The notes under the pieces were generated by a model. The model searched no databases. It had not been told where the DNA came from and saw only the letters and a program-made list of their open reading frames with translations. A DNA stretch of 16,546 nt from an uncultured Collinsella sp. Its GTDB lineage: Bacteria > Actinomycetota > Coriobacteriia > Coriobacteriales > Coriobacteriaceae. Below are positions 6,525 through 14,438 of the stretch, in pieces (within the stretch, counting starts at the first letter, position 1; each line of letters opens with the position of its first letter). A program made the translations under genes and the position numbers. Location of the stretch: contig URIE01000033.1 of the NCBI GenBank assembly GCA_900547805.1, positions 1 to 16,546 of the forward strand, written 5' to 3'.

Positions 6525-8351
6525 TTAGGCCTCGCCTCCCTTCGCGACGGCGGCATCCGCGGTCGCTGCAGTGATTTTCCAGCTCGCGGCCTGTTCGTAT
6601 TCGGCCCACATCTTGGCATACAGGCCCTCTTGGGACAGCAACTCGGCATGGGTACCCGACTCCTGCACGCTGCCCTGGTTGAGCACCACGATTTGGTCTG
6701 CGCCAACTACAGTCGAAAGTCGGTGCGCGATCATAATGACCGTGCGACCCGCCGCCAGCTTGCTAAAGGCGCGCTGGATGAGCGCCTCGTTCTCGGGGTC
6801 GGCAAACGCCGTGGCCTCATCGAGCACCACGATAGGCGCGTCTTTAAGGATCGCGCGGGCTAATGCCACGCGCTGGACCTCGCCACCCGAAAGATATGCC
6901 CCGCCGGCGCCGAGCATGGTATTGATGCCCTGTGGGAGCTTGGCCACAATGTCGTCGCACTGAGCTGCGGAGAGGGCCGCACGCACCTCGTCGTCAGTGG
7001 CCGCAGGCTTGGAGGCGCGCACGTTATCGGCAAGTGTTTGCCGGAACAGCTGGTTGGTCTGGAACACAAAGGCGACCTGGTCCATAAGCTCGTGCGGATC
7101 CATATCGCGAACGTCCACACCGCCTACGAGCACTCGACCCGAGGAAACATCCCAAAAACGCGGGATCAAGCTTGCGCAGGTTGACTTACCACCGCCCGAG
7201 GGACCCACCAGGGCGAGGGTGCTACCAGCGGGAACGCTGAAACTCACATGGCTAACGGCAGGTGCTTCGGCACCCTCGTACGTGAAGCTCACGTCCTCAA
7301 AGCGCACATCGCTGCCAACAGGACGCTTAGGCTGAGCGGGCACCAGAAGTTGCTCAGACTCCATGATGCTTCGGATGCGCGCCAGCGAATCGGCACTCAT
7401 TTGAGACGCCTCGCCCACAAACATAAGCTTGGTCATGGCTGTGGGCACCACGGCCGAAAAAATCGCGTAGAAGGTGAAGTTTGTCAAAAAGTGCGCAAAA
7501 TCCGTCTCGCCCGGAGCCAGCAGCAACGCCACGGGCAAAAAGAATGCCACGAGGCCGTTGAGCGCCGTAAGATTGAGCACTTGCGGGCCTCGACAGAACG
7601 TGCCCGAATAGTTTTGTGCCATGTCGGCGTATTCGGCGATCGCATCGTGGAAGGCCTTAAAGGAGTAGACCGTCTGCTGAAACACCTTGACCACGGGAAT
7701 ACCGCGTACGTATTCGGTGCCGGTCTTGTTCATCTTGACCAGCGCTCCCATGTAGGCCTTCATGAACTCGGCGCCTTTGCCGCTCATCATGGTGGCCATG
7801 GCGCCAAACGAAACGACGACCGAGATGAGGCATGCCGCGCCCAAGCGCCAATCGAGGGCGAAAAGCAGCACGAGCAAGCCCACGACCATGGCGGCGGCGC
7901 CGGCGATATCGGGCAGCATGTGCGCGAGCAAAGTCTCGGTGGAGGCGGCGCATCCGTCTACAACACGACGCAGCTCACCGGTGGCGTGCGTGTCAAAGTA
8001 GCCAAGCGGCAGCTTAAGCAGGTGCTCGCTCGTAGTCTTGCGGATATTGGACGCGCAGCGAAACGCAGACAGGTGCGTGCACATGAGCCCCACGAAATAA
8101 GTTACGATGCTTGCCAGGGCAAAACCCACGGCCCACCAGCCATACATCGCGATGTCGCAGGCTTCGCTCCAGTTAGGTGCCACGGCAATCAGATCGCGCG
8201 CGACAAGCCAAATGCACATGTACGGGCCAAAGCTCAGCAGCTGCGAGAGCGCCGAGAGCGCCATGCCCAAATACGTTAGGAATTTGCGGTCACCGGCATA
8301 CACGAGCAACTCGCCGATGCCTCCACCTTCCCTTTTTGATTCCTTTGCCAT
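6525..8351 (-). CDS. ABC transporter half-unit 1 (IrtA/YbtP-like), membrane domain fused to ATPase
   Basis: A 608-aa half-transporter with membrane helices in about residues 20-310 and a complete ATPase domain: Walker A GPSGGGKST (383-391), Q-loop Gln431, signature LSGGE (487-491), Walker B IVVLDE (507-512) and H-loop His543. The D-loop reads AFADP rather than SALD, a variant I associate with the siderophore-type half-transporters. No siderophore-interaction domain precedes it, unlike mycobacterial IrtA, so any reductive release would need another protein. The ATG at 8351 is preferred over earlier starts because AAAGGA lies 5 nt upstream; a longer frame reaching 8414 has no RBS. It is the first gene of the block, opposite the AraC gene. 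Confidence 0.88.
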   Translation of the reverse strand: MAKESKREGGGIGELLVYAGDRKFLTYLGMALSALSQLLSFGPYMCIWLVARDLIAVAPNWSEACDIAMYGWWAVGFALASIVTYFVGLMCTHLSAFRCASNIRKTTSEHLLKLPLGYFDTHATGELRRVVDGCAASTETLLAHMLPDIAGAAAMVVGLLVLLFALDWRLGAACLISVVVSFGAMATMMSGKGAEFMKAYMGALVKMNKTGTEYVRGIPVVKVFQQTVYSFKAFHDAIAEYADMAQNYSGTFCRGPQVLNLTALNGLVAFFLPVALLLAPGETDFAHFLTNFTFYAIFSAVVPTAMTKLMFVGEASQMSADSLARIRSIMESEQLLVPAQPKRPVGSDVRFEDVSFTYEGAEAPAVSHVSFSVPAGSTLALVGPSGGGKSTCASLIPRFWDVSSGRVLVGGVDVRDMDPHELMDQVAFVFQTNQLFRQTLADNVRASKPAATDDEVRAALSAAQCDDIVAKLPQGINTMLGAGGAYLSGGEVQRVALARAILKDAPIVVLDEATAFADPENEALIQRAFSKLAAGRTVIMIAHRLSTVVGADQIVVLNQGSVQESGTHAELLSQEGLYAKMWAEYEQAASWKITAATADAAVAKGGEA

Positions 8352-8370
8352 GAGATTCCTTTCTAACGGC

Positions 8371-8399
8371 TTGAGAGTTAACCGTAATGAACTTATCAT
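8371..8399 (+). promoter_or_regulatory. Probable promoter of the AraC-type regulator, overlapping the divergent ABC promoter
   Basis: TTGAGA (8371-8376) and TATCAT (8394-8399) are spaced by 17 bp on the plus strand, predicting a start near 8406 and a leader of about 60 nt. On the minus strand TGATAA (8393-8398) could be the -10 of the ABC operon, without a good -35, as expected for an activator-dependent promoter. The two -10 elements would overlap, so the two directions may compete. Confidence 0.5.
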
Positions 8400-8437
8400 T
8401 GATGTGTTAGCCATGGCTCACAATCAAGCCAGGCGTG

Positions 8438-8472
8438 GACGTTTCTGCAAAGGAAAGGGACGCTTTTGCAAA
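8438..8472. promoter_or_regulatory. Tandem 14-bp direct repeat, candidate AraC-type operator
   Basis: GACGTTTCTGCAAA (8438-8451) and GACGCTTTTGCAAA (8459-8472) match at 12 of 14 positions and are offset by 21 bp, two helical turns. This is the geometry of AraC-family operators bound on one DNA face. They lie about 40-75 bp upstream of the likely ABC -10, fitting activation. They also straddle the RBS and start codon of the regulator's own gene, which would allow repression of its own expression. Confidence 0.6.
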
Positions 8473-9470
8473 TACGGCGGGCAGCGACCGACATAACCGG
8501 GCTCTATGCACCACAGTTTGAGCAGTTTGGCCTGGAACTTACCGGCAAGGGCGCCGTCTTTACCGGCGAGGTGGCAAACGACCGGGCGCACGGCCGCGCA
8601 TGGATCATGCCTCTCTCCCCTGCCTGCATCGTCATGGAGCATTTCATCACCCCGACGCACGATATGTACCTGGCTGAATACACACCCGAGCCATACGCCT
8701 GCGTGAGCGAGGTCAGCGCGCCCACGCTTACATGCATGCCCGAGGCTGGCATAACGCCCGCGAACCTTAAACCATTGCATGGACCGTGGCCAAACGATGC
8801 CGTTTGCAGCTTTATCCAAGATAGCTGTGGCGAGGAATTAAGCCCGCTGTTTGCGGGGGAGCTTTATCACTCGCGCTCGGTGCTCTTTTTGCCTGGATAT
8901 TTTGACGAACTGGAGCACCGCTATCCCACCGAGTTCGCGGGAATCTTTGAGGCGTTTGCCGAGCCATGGCACGAGGAAGCGACGTCTGCCATCTGCCACA
9001 CGCTGCGCCGGATTAACGAGGACCGCGCCCGCACCGTAGGCGGACACGTCTATATGCAGGGCATCGTGGAGACCATGGTCGCGGAGCTCGCCTGTTCGCG
9101 CGCGGCCCACAAGCAGGCGCGGCAGGCGGCAGACACACGCATCAGCATAACCATTGCCGAAGAAGCAACGGCAATGATTGAGCGCGCGCTCGACAAAGGC
9201 AGACGTGTGGGTATCAACGAGGTGGCCGAGAGGCTCTACACAAGCCGCTCCAAACTATGCGCCACCTTTAAGGCCCAAACCGGCGAGTCCCTGGGCGCCT
9301 ACATTCGCAGACGCCGCATGGAGCGAGCACAGGACCTTTTGGCCGATAGCGCGCTCACGATAGCGCAGGTGGCAGAGCGTCTAGGCTACCCTCAGCAGGC
9401 CGCCTTCGCCCAAGCCTTCAAACAATACACCGGCATGACACCCACGGCTTGGCGAAGCAAGCATCACTAA
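8466..9470 (+). CDS. AraC-family transcriptional regulator (YbtA/PchR-like)
   Basis: A 334-aa regulator. The C-terminal ~105 residues form the double helix-turn-helix AraC domain: GINEVAERLYTSRSKLCATF (249-268) is the first HTH and ALTIAQVAERLGY...AFAQAFKQYTGMTP the second, with the usual GxTP-type ending. The N-terminal ~200 residues are probably a ligand-binding domain. YbtA and PchR use such a domain to sense a ferric siderophore and to activate the neighbouring transporter genes, and the divergent ABC pair copies that setting. TTG at 8466 is taken as start because GGAAAGGGA (8452-8460) lies 5 nt upstream and no ATG occurs in frame until residue 48, too far inside the domain. The ligand is unknown. 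Confidence 0.88.
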   Translation: MQIRRAATDITGLYAPQFEQFGLELTGKGAVFTGEVANDRAHGRAWIMPLSPACIVMEHFITPTHDMYLAEYTPEPYACVSEVSAPTLTCMPEAGITPANLKPLHGPWPNDAVCSFIQDSCGEELSPLFAGELYHSRSVLFLPGYFDELEHRYPTEFAGIFEAFAEPWHEEATSAICHTLRRINEDRARTVGGHVYMQGIVETMVAELACSRAAHKQARQAADTRISITIAEEATAMIERALDKGRRVGINEVAERLYTSRSKLCATFKAQTGESLGAYIRRRRMERAQDLLADSALTIAQVAERLGYPQQAAFAQAFKQYTGMTPTAWRSKHH

Positions 9471-9534
9471 GGCCCAAGCTCCCTGGCCGTAACGGAGCGA
9501 TTAATTAGCCGCCGCCCGTCAGCTCACCCAGGAT

Positions 9535-10899
9535 CTAAACGTCAAGATGCGCACAATCAAGTGCCTTTTTGATAAGAGGGACAGATCGATCAGCCAAATA
9601 CAACGGAATGTTGAGCACCCCGTCGTCGAGCTTTAGGTTCTTAAGTGAGTAGCGGACCCTCAATGGAGTCGTCTCCGCATGCTTGTCGGCATAGTACTTA
9701 AGGCTCTTGGAATGAACGACCTCTCCCGATTTGACCTCGACGGGAACGATTTCGTTTCCGACTTGAATCAAAAAATCGACTTCGTGCTTCGGCTTCTCGT
9801 TTGTCCAATAACGCGGAGCAGCATCTAACTGTGAAAGTAATGCCTGAAGCACATAGTTCTCGGCAAACGAACCTTTGAACTCGGAAAATAGCGCATCCGA
9901 GATGGCAAAAGCGGACGCATCCAGCCTTGCCATGCGGCGTAGCAAACCGACATCAAGACAGTAGACTTTAAATGCCTTGAGGTCATCGTATGCAGAGAGC
10001 GGCACGCCACCGGCAGCATTAAGGCGAACCGCCGTGATGAGCCCAGCATCGGCAAGCCATTCCAGAGCATCCTCGTATTCTCGAGCACGAGCCCCCTCGC
10101 GCACCGCACCCCAAACGAACTTTTTGTTCTCGCGCGCCAACTGAGCTGGAATCGAGTTCCATATTTGCGAAAGCTTGGCGAACTGCGCACGGCCACCATG
10201 CTTGGCAAAATCGCGCTCGTAGGAATCCAAGAGGTCAGACAACACCTTATCGACCTGAACGATATCGCCCGTCTCCACCCACCGGCCAAGAGCCTCTGGC
10301 ATGCCGCCGCATGCAAAATAACGACGAAGATGCTCGACGAGACGGACATGGAAGAAATCGGGCACTGTCTCGATCTGATCCAGGCCGCCAAGGTATTCGT
10401 CGTAGTTTGCAGCGCCCTCGGCTTTCAGAAACTCGGAAAAGCTCATGGGGCGCATCTCCATGAACTCGACCTTTCCCACCGGAAAAGCGCTGGTCTCACG
10501 GGACAAGCGAACGCCCAACAAAGACCCTGCGCATGCGACGTGATACTCGGGGGCCTCGTCACAGAAGTATTTAAGGGCGCCGACTGCAGAAGGACAATCC
10601 TGGATCTCATCAATAATAAGCAGCGTCTCGCCAGGATCGATAGGCTGTCCAAGTGCCAGGGAAAGATTTGAGATGATCCGTCGAGGATCGCGCGTACCTT
10701 CGAAAAACTGAGCGTACTCGCTCTGTACCCCAGGTGACGGCTCCTCGAGCGTCAGATACACATAATTGATGTACGAGGTTCGGCCGAACTCCTTAAGCGC
10801 CCACGTCTTTCCAACCTGGCGCGCCCCCTTAAGGATAAGCGGCTTACGATATTCTGACGCTTTCCAAGCGTTAAGCTTGGCAATGATATCTCGCTGCAT
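9535..10899 (-). CDS. AAA+ ATPase with DUF4143 domain
   Basis: A 454-aa protein of the widespread but poorly understood ATPase family with AAA_14 plus DUF4143 domains. Walker A is GARQVGKT (25-32), Walker B LLIIDEIQ (93-100), followed by an AGSLLG sensor-like motif (124-129). DUF4143 covers roughly 200-390 and ends with EVDFLIQV (373-380) and VPVEVKSG (386-393), the D...ExK pattern of PD-(D/E)XK nuclease folds. Cellular role is not established. The ATG has an excellent RBS (GGGAGG, 10907-10912, 7 nt upstream). By eye its base and codon use is more AT-rich than the gat and transport genes, which suggests acquisition by transfer. It stands alone, with a terminator and a large dyad upstream and a convergent AraC gene downstream. 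Confidence 0.9.
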   Translation of the reverse strand: MQRDIIAKLNAWKASEYRKPLILKGARQVGKTWALKEFGRTSYINYVYLTLEEPSPGVQSEYAQFFEGTRDPRRIISNLSLALGQPIDPGETLLIIDEIQDCPSAVGALKYFCDEAPEYHVACAGSLLGVRLSRETSAFPVGKVEFMEMRPMSFSEFLKAEGAANYDEYLGGLDQIETVPDFFHVRLVEHLRRYFACGGMPEALGRWVETGDIVQVDKVLSDLLDSYERDFAKHGGRAQFAKLSQIWNSIPAQLARENKKFVWGAVREGARAREYEDALEWLADAGLITAVRLNAAGGVPLSAYDDLKAFKVYCLDVGLLRRMARLDASAFAISDALFSEFKGSFAENYVLQALLSQLDAAPRYWTNEKPKHEVDFLIQVGNEIVPVEVKSGEVVHSKSLKYYADKHAETTPLRVRYSLKNLKLDDGVLNIPLYLADRSVPLIKKALDCAHLDV

Positions 10900-10918
10900 G
10901 GCCGAACCTCCCGCAAAG

Positions 10919-10993
10919 AAACTTCCGTAAACGTGATATTTCCCACATTTTACCCTAGGTAAAACGTGACATTTATCACATTTACGGAAGTTT
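10919..10993. promoter_or_regulatory. 75-bp nested palindrome upstream of the DUF4143 ATPase
   Basis: Outer arms 10919-10937 and 10975-10993 (19 bp, one mismatch, starting AAACTTCCGTAAA) and inner arms TTTTACC/GGTAAAA (10948-10954, 10958-10964) share the same centre at 10956. Inside are two CRP/FNR-shaped boxes in the same orientation, CGTGA-N6-CCACA (10932-10947) and CGTGA-N6-TCACA (10965-10980), offset by 33 bp. The dyad ends 6 bp before the RBS, so it must cover the promoter or be transcribed as a leader hairpin. Best read as a double operator or attenuator; the binding protein is unknown. Confidence 0.65.
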
Positions 10994-11025
10994 TAAGCTC
11001 ATTTCGCCACACTTTCATCACATTC

Positions 11026-11056
11026 AAAAGACGGAGGCGCTACTTGCGCCTCCGTC
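11026..11056 (-). terminator. Intrinsic terminator downstream of the gatCAB operon
   Basis: A perfect 11-bp stem (GACGGAGGCGC with GCGCCTCCGTC, 11030-11040 and 11046-11056, loop of 5) is followed on the minus strand by TTTTG. It ends transcripts from gatCAB before the DUF4143 gene. Between it and gatB lies the 141-bp inverted-repeat element; nothing else coding is visible in 10900-11247. Confidence 0.85.
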
Positions 11057-11103
11057 ACCATCTTTCTATCAGCCCGCCTGACCCGAACGGCCGAGTCGTC
11101 ACA

Positions 11104-11244
11104 GAACCCGGGAGCCCCGGCAGGGCGGGTGCTTGCTCAAAATGAGTTCCGCACGCAAAGAAGGCCACTTAATGTGGCCTTCGTCTTGCGCAGGACTGTT
11201 CGAAATTTTGAGGAAGCACCCGCCCTGCCGGGGCTCCCGGGTTC
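11104..11244. repeat. 141-bp hairpin element with 31-bp perfect inverted repeats (MITE-like)
   Basis: Arms 11104-11134 and 11214-11244 are exact inverted copies over 31 bp; after one mismatch they continue for 8 more pairs (CTCAAAAT with ATTTTGAG), giving 40-bp arms. The core holds a separate 9-bp hairpin (GAAGGCCAC, loop TTAAT, GTGGCCTTC; 11160-11182). The element begins 3 bp after the gatB stop codon. The size, terminal repeats and lack of an ORF fit a miniature inverted-repeat element or a large REP-type structure. I see no convincing target-site duplication. As RNA it would form a very stable rod that could protect or end the gat mRNA. Confidence 0.75.
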
Positions 11245-11247
11245 CGT

Positions 11248-12924
11248 TTACGAGAGCGACGTTCTCAGCAACTCGTTGAAGAGCTTCGGGTTGCCCTTGC
11301 CGCGGCTCGCCTTCATGCACTGGCCCATCAAAAAGCCGATGACCTTCTGGTTGCCGTCACGATACTGCTGCGCCTGTTCGGCACAGTTTGCCAGCACCTC
11401 GTCCACGATCGGCTGCAGCGCGCCGGCATCGCTCACCTGACGCATGCCGCGCTCGTCGACGATCTTGTTGGGGTCGTCGCCGGTCTGGGCCATGGCCTCA
11501 AAGACCTCGTGCGCCTGGTTGGAGCTGATGGCGTCGGTCGCCAGCAGCTTGGCAAGGGCTGCCACCTGAGCCGGCGCAATGCCGGACTCGGCGAGCGACA
11601 CGCCTGCGCCCTTAAGGTAGGCGATCATCTCGTTGACCAGCAAGTTTGCGACCGTCTGGGCCCCCTTGCCTGCCATACCGGCAGCGGCGGCCTCAAAGAA
11701 CTCGGCAAACTCGGGGTCGCCGGCGATCTGCTCGGCGTCAGCAGCCTTAATGCCAAAGTCGGCCTCAAAGCGGGCACGCTTGGCATCGGGCAGCTCGGGA
11801 ATCTCGCCACGGCAGCGGTCGATGAACTCGTCGTCCAGATCAAACGGCGCCAGATCGGGATCGGGGAACAGGCGATAGTCGTCGGCCGTTTCCTTCACAC
11901 GCATGACTACGGTGCGTTTGCGGCTGGGCTCCCAGTGGCGGGTCTCCTGGTAGATGATGCCGCCCTCCTCGAGCACCTCGGCCTGGCGGCAGATCTCGTA
12001 GGCAAGGCCATCGTGCAGGCTCTTAAACGAGTTGAGGTTCTTGAGCTCGGTCTTGGTGCCCAGCTTGGTCTCGCCACGGCGACGCAGCGACACGTTGCCG
12101 TCGCAGCGCATGGAACCCTTCTCCATGGAGCAGTCCGAAATGCCCAGCGTCACAAAGATGCGGCGGAGCTTCTCCATAAACAGGCGAGCCTCCTCGGGCG
12201 TGCGCAGATCGGGCTCAGTCACGAGCTCAATCAAAGGCGTGCCGCAGCGGTTGTAGTCGACGAGTGACTCGGCGGCGGCGGTAATGCGGCCCTCGGCACC
12301 GCCCACATGGACCATCTTGGCGGCATCCTCCTCCATGTGGATGCGCAGGATGCGGATGGGCACCGTGTAGGAACCGTCCTCGCGACGCTCGGGCATCTGC
12401 AGGTTGGACGCGTCGTAGCTGGCCAGGTGGCCGGCGCGCTGATTGCCCTCGCGCATGGTCGACGTCATAGACGTGGACAGGCCCTCGGCGTTGGCCGAAG
12501 CGCTCGCCAGACTCTGGGCCTCGGCCTCGCCAAACGCGCAGTCAGGGCGCTCAGCGGCACCGCGACCGGTCACGTCCAGGTCCAGGTGACCGTACATGGC
12601 AAAGGCGACCGGACCCTGCGTGGTCTGGAAGTTCTTGGCCATATCGGGATAGAAGTAGTGCTTGCGGTAGAACATCGAGTGGCGCTGAATCTCACAGTTG
12701 GTAGCGAGACCGGCCTTGACGATGCTCTCGATGGCGCGCTTGTTGGGCACCGGCAGCGCACCGGGCAGGCCCAGGCACACCGGGCACACGTTGGCGTTGG
12801 GCTCGTCATCGTGGCTGAGCTTGCAGTTGCAGAACATCTTGGTATCGAGTGCGGTGAGCTCGGTATGGATCTCCAGGCCGATCACGGCCTCCCAATCCTG
12901 CAGGACCTCGGAAAGCTCCTTCAT
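11248..12924 (-). CDS. gatB: Asp-tRNA(Asn)/Glu-tRNA(Gln) amidotransferase subunit B
   Basis: GatB binds the mischarged Glu-tRNA(Gln) or Asp-tRNA(Asn), phosphorylates the side chain with ATP, and receives ammonia from GatA. The signature IGLEIHTEL is at 15-23, the zinc cysteines at 32, 34, 47 and 50, HMEEDA at 196-201, and YNRCGTPLIE at 224-233. The C-terminal helical and YqeY-like tail follows from about 390. At 558 aa it is roughly 80 longer than the usual ~475: an extra segment rich in Ser, Ala and Glu lies between about 115 and 190, just before the HMEEDA strand. The ATG shares one base with the gatA stop (TAATG) and has GGGAGG upstream. Confidence 0.97.
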   Translation of the reverse strand: MKELSEVLQDWEAVIGLEIHTELTALDTKMFCNCKLSHDDEPNANVCPVCLGLPGALPVPNKRAIESIVKAGLATNCEIQRHSMFYRKHYFYPDMAKNFQTTQGPVAFAMYGHLDLDVTGRGAAERPDCAFGEAEAQSLASASANAEGLSTSMTSTMREGNQRAGHLASYDASNLQMPERREDGSYTVPIRILRIHMEEDAAKMVHVGGAEGRITAAAESLVDYNRCGTPLIELVTEPDLRTPEEARLFMEKLRRIFVTLGISDCSMEKGSMRCDGNVSLRRRGETKLGTKTELKNLNSFKSLHDGLAYEICRQAEVLEEGGIIYQETRHWEPSRKRTVVMRVKETADDYRLFPDPDLAPFDLDDEFIDRCRGEIPELPDAKRARFEADFGIKAADAEQIAGDPEFAEFFEAAAAGMAGKGAQTVANLLVNEMIAYLKGAGVSLAESGIAPAQVAALAKLLATDAISSNQAHEVFEAMAQTGDDPNKIVDERGMRQVSDAGALQPIVDEVLANCAEQAQQYRDGNQKVIGFLMGQCMKASRGKGNPKLFNELLRTSLS

Positions 12925-14438
12925 TACAGCTCGCCTCCCTTCCCGGCAAAATCGGGCGCGACGGAAAGCGCGGGCGCACCCGTGGCGGCATCGGCAAAGC
13001 CGCGCTCCAGGGCGCGGGCAAACGTGAGCAGCTGACGGTCCTTAAAGGCAGGTCCCACCAGCTGAGCAGAAACGGGCAACTGAGTATCCTCGCCCAGACC
13101 CAGCGGCACCGAGATACCACCGTTGCCGCAAATGTTGAGCGAGATGGTGTACAGGTCCGAAAGGTACATCTGCGTGGGGTCGCTGATCTCGCCAAACTTA
13201 AAGGCCGTGCGCGGCGAGGCCGGCATGAGGATGGTGTCCACCTTGGCATACGCGGCGTCGTAGTCCTGCGTGATGAGCGTGCGAGCCTTTTGCGCAGCGT
13301 AGTAGTACTTGTCGTACACGCCCGAGCTCAGCAGGTAGGCGCCGAGCATCTGACGGCGCTTGGCCTCGGCGCCAAAGCCGTGGGCGCGCGAGAGCGAGCT
13401 CTGGTCAGACAGGTTGGCGCAGCCTTCCTCCTGATAGCCGTAGCGAATGCCGTCGAAGCGAGCCAGGTTGGAGAACGCCTCGGCCGGGCCGATGACGTAG
13501 TAGGCGGCGATGGCGGCGTCCAGGTGCGGCAGGTCGACCTCGACCAGCTCGGCGCCCTGGTTCTGCAGCTCCTGGGCGGCACGCTGAACAGCGACCTTGA
13601 CCTCGGGCGTCAGACCCTCGGCCTCCATAAACGCAGGGATAATGCCCACGCGCTTGCCCTCTATGCTGTCGTTGAGATGCTCGGTAAAGTCGACGGCGCA
13701 ATCCTGGCTGGTGCAGTCGTACGGATCGTGGCCCGCACCGGTAAGCGCGTTCATGGCCAGCGCGACATCCTCGACCGTGCGGCCAAAGGGGCCCACCTGG
13801 TCGAGCGACGAGCCAAAGGCAACAACGCCGTAACGGCTCACGGCGCCATACGTGGGCTTAAAGCCCACCACGCCGCACAGCGACGCCGGCTGGCGAATGG
13901 AGCCGCCAGTGTCCGAGCCCAGCGAGAGCGCGACCTCACCTGCGGCGACGGCTGCAGCGGAGCCGCCCGAGGAGCCGCCGGGCACGCGCTCGGTATCCCA
14001 GGGGTTGTTGGTGCGGTGGAACGCCGAGCTCTCGGTGGAGCTGCCAAAGGCAAACTCGTCCATGTTTGCCTTGCCCATGGGCAGGCAGCCGGCATCGAGC
14101 ATGCGCTGGACGCAGGTAGCGGTGTAGACGCTCTGGTAGTCCCCGAGCATGCGGGAAGCGCAGGTGGTGCGCGTGCCCACGAGGTTCATGTTGTCCTTGA
14201 TGGCCAGCGGCACGCCCGCGAGCGGGGGCAGCGGCTTGCCTGCGGCACGGTCGGCATCCACGCGCGCAGCGGCCTCGAGCGCGAGCTCGGGCGCCACCTG
14301 CAGGAATGCCTGGACCCCGCCCTCGCGCGCCTCGATGGCGGCAAGGGAGGCCTGGGCCACCTCGGTAGCGGTAAAGTCGCCGGCGGCAACGCCCACGGCG
14401 ATCTGGGCAGCGGTAAGGGAATCGAAGCTCTGAGCCAT
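12924..14438 (-). CDS. gatA: Asp-tRNA(Asn)/Glu-tRNA(Gln) amidotransferase subunit A (glutaminase)
   Basis: GatA hydrolyses glutamine to supply ammonia to GatB. The 504-aa protein shows the amidase signature with the Ser-cisSer-Lys triad: Lys81 in AIKDN, cis-Ser156 in GGSSGGS (154-160) and nucleophile Ser180 in SDTGGS (175-180). The spacing equals that of Staphylococcus aureus GatA (79, 154, 178). Length is normal. Its ATG shares a base with the gatC stop (TAATG), and GGGGGAG precedes it inside gatC, so the three subunits are made by coupled translation. All catalytic residues are present. Confidence 0.97.
   Translation of the reverse strand: MAQSFDSLTAAQIAVGVAAGDFTATEVAQASLAAIEAREGGVQAFLQVAPELALEAAARVDADRAAGKPLPPLAGVPLAIKDNMNLVGTRTTCASRMLGDYQSVYTATCVQRMLDAGCLPMGKANMDEFAFGSSTESSAFHRTNNPWDTERVPGGSSGGSAAAVAAGEVALSLGSDTGGSIRQPASLCGVVGFKPTYGAVSRYGVVAFGSSLDQVGPFGRTVEDVALAMNALTGAGHDPYDCTSQDCAVDFTEHLNDSIEGKRVGIIPAFMEAEGLTPEVKVAVQRAAQELQNQGAELVEVDLPHLDAAIAAYYVIGPAEAFSNLARFDGIRYGYQEEGCANLSDQSSLSRAHGFGAEAKRRQMLGAYLLSSGVYDKYYYAAQKARTLITQDYDAAYAKVDTILMPASPRTAFKFGEISDPTQMYLSDLYTISLNICGNGGISVPLGLGEDTQLPVSAQLVGPAFKDRQLLTFARALERGFADAATGAPALSVAPDFAGKGGEL

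Noticed and set aside
9471..9534. Terminator between the convergent AraC and DUF4143 genes
   Set aside because: Only 4-bp self-complementary GGCC arms and no U-tract; no convincing hairpin.
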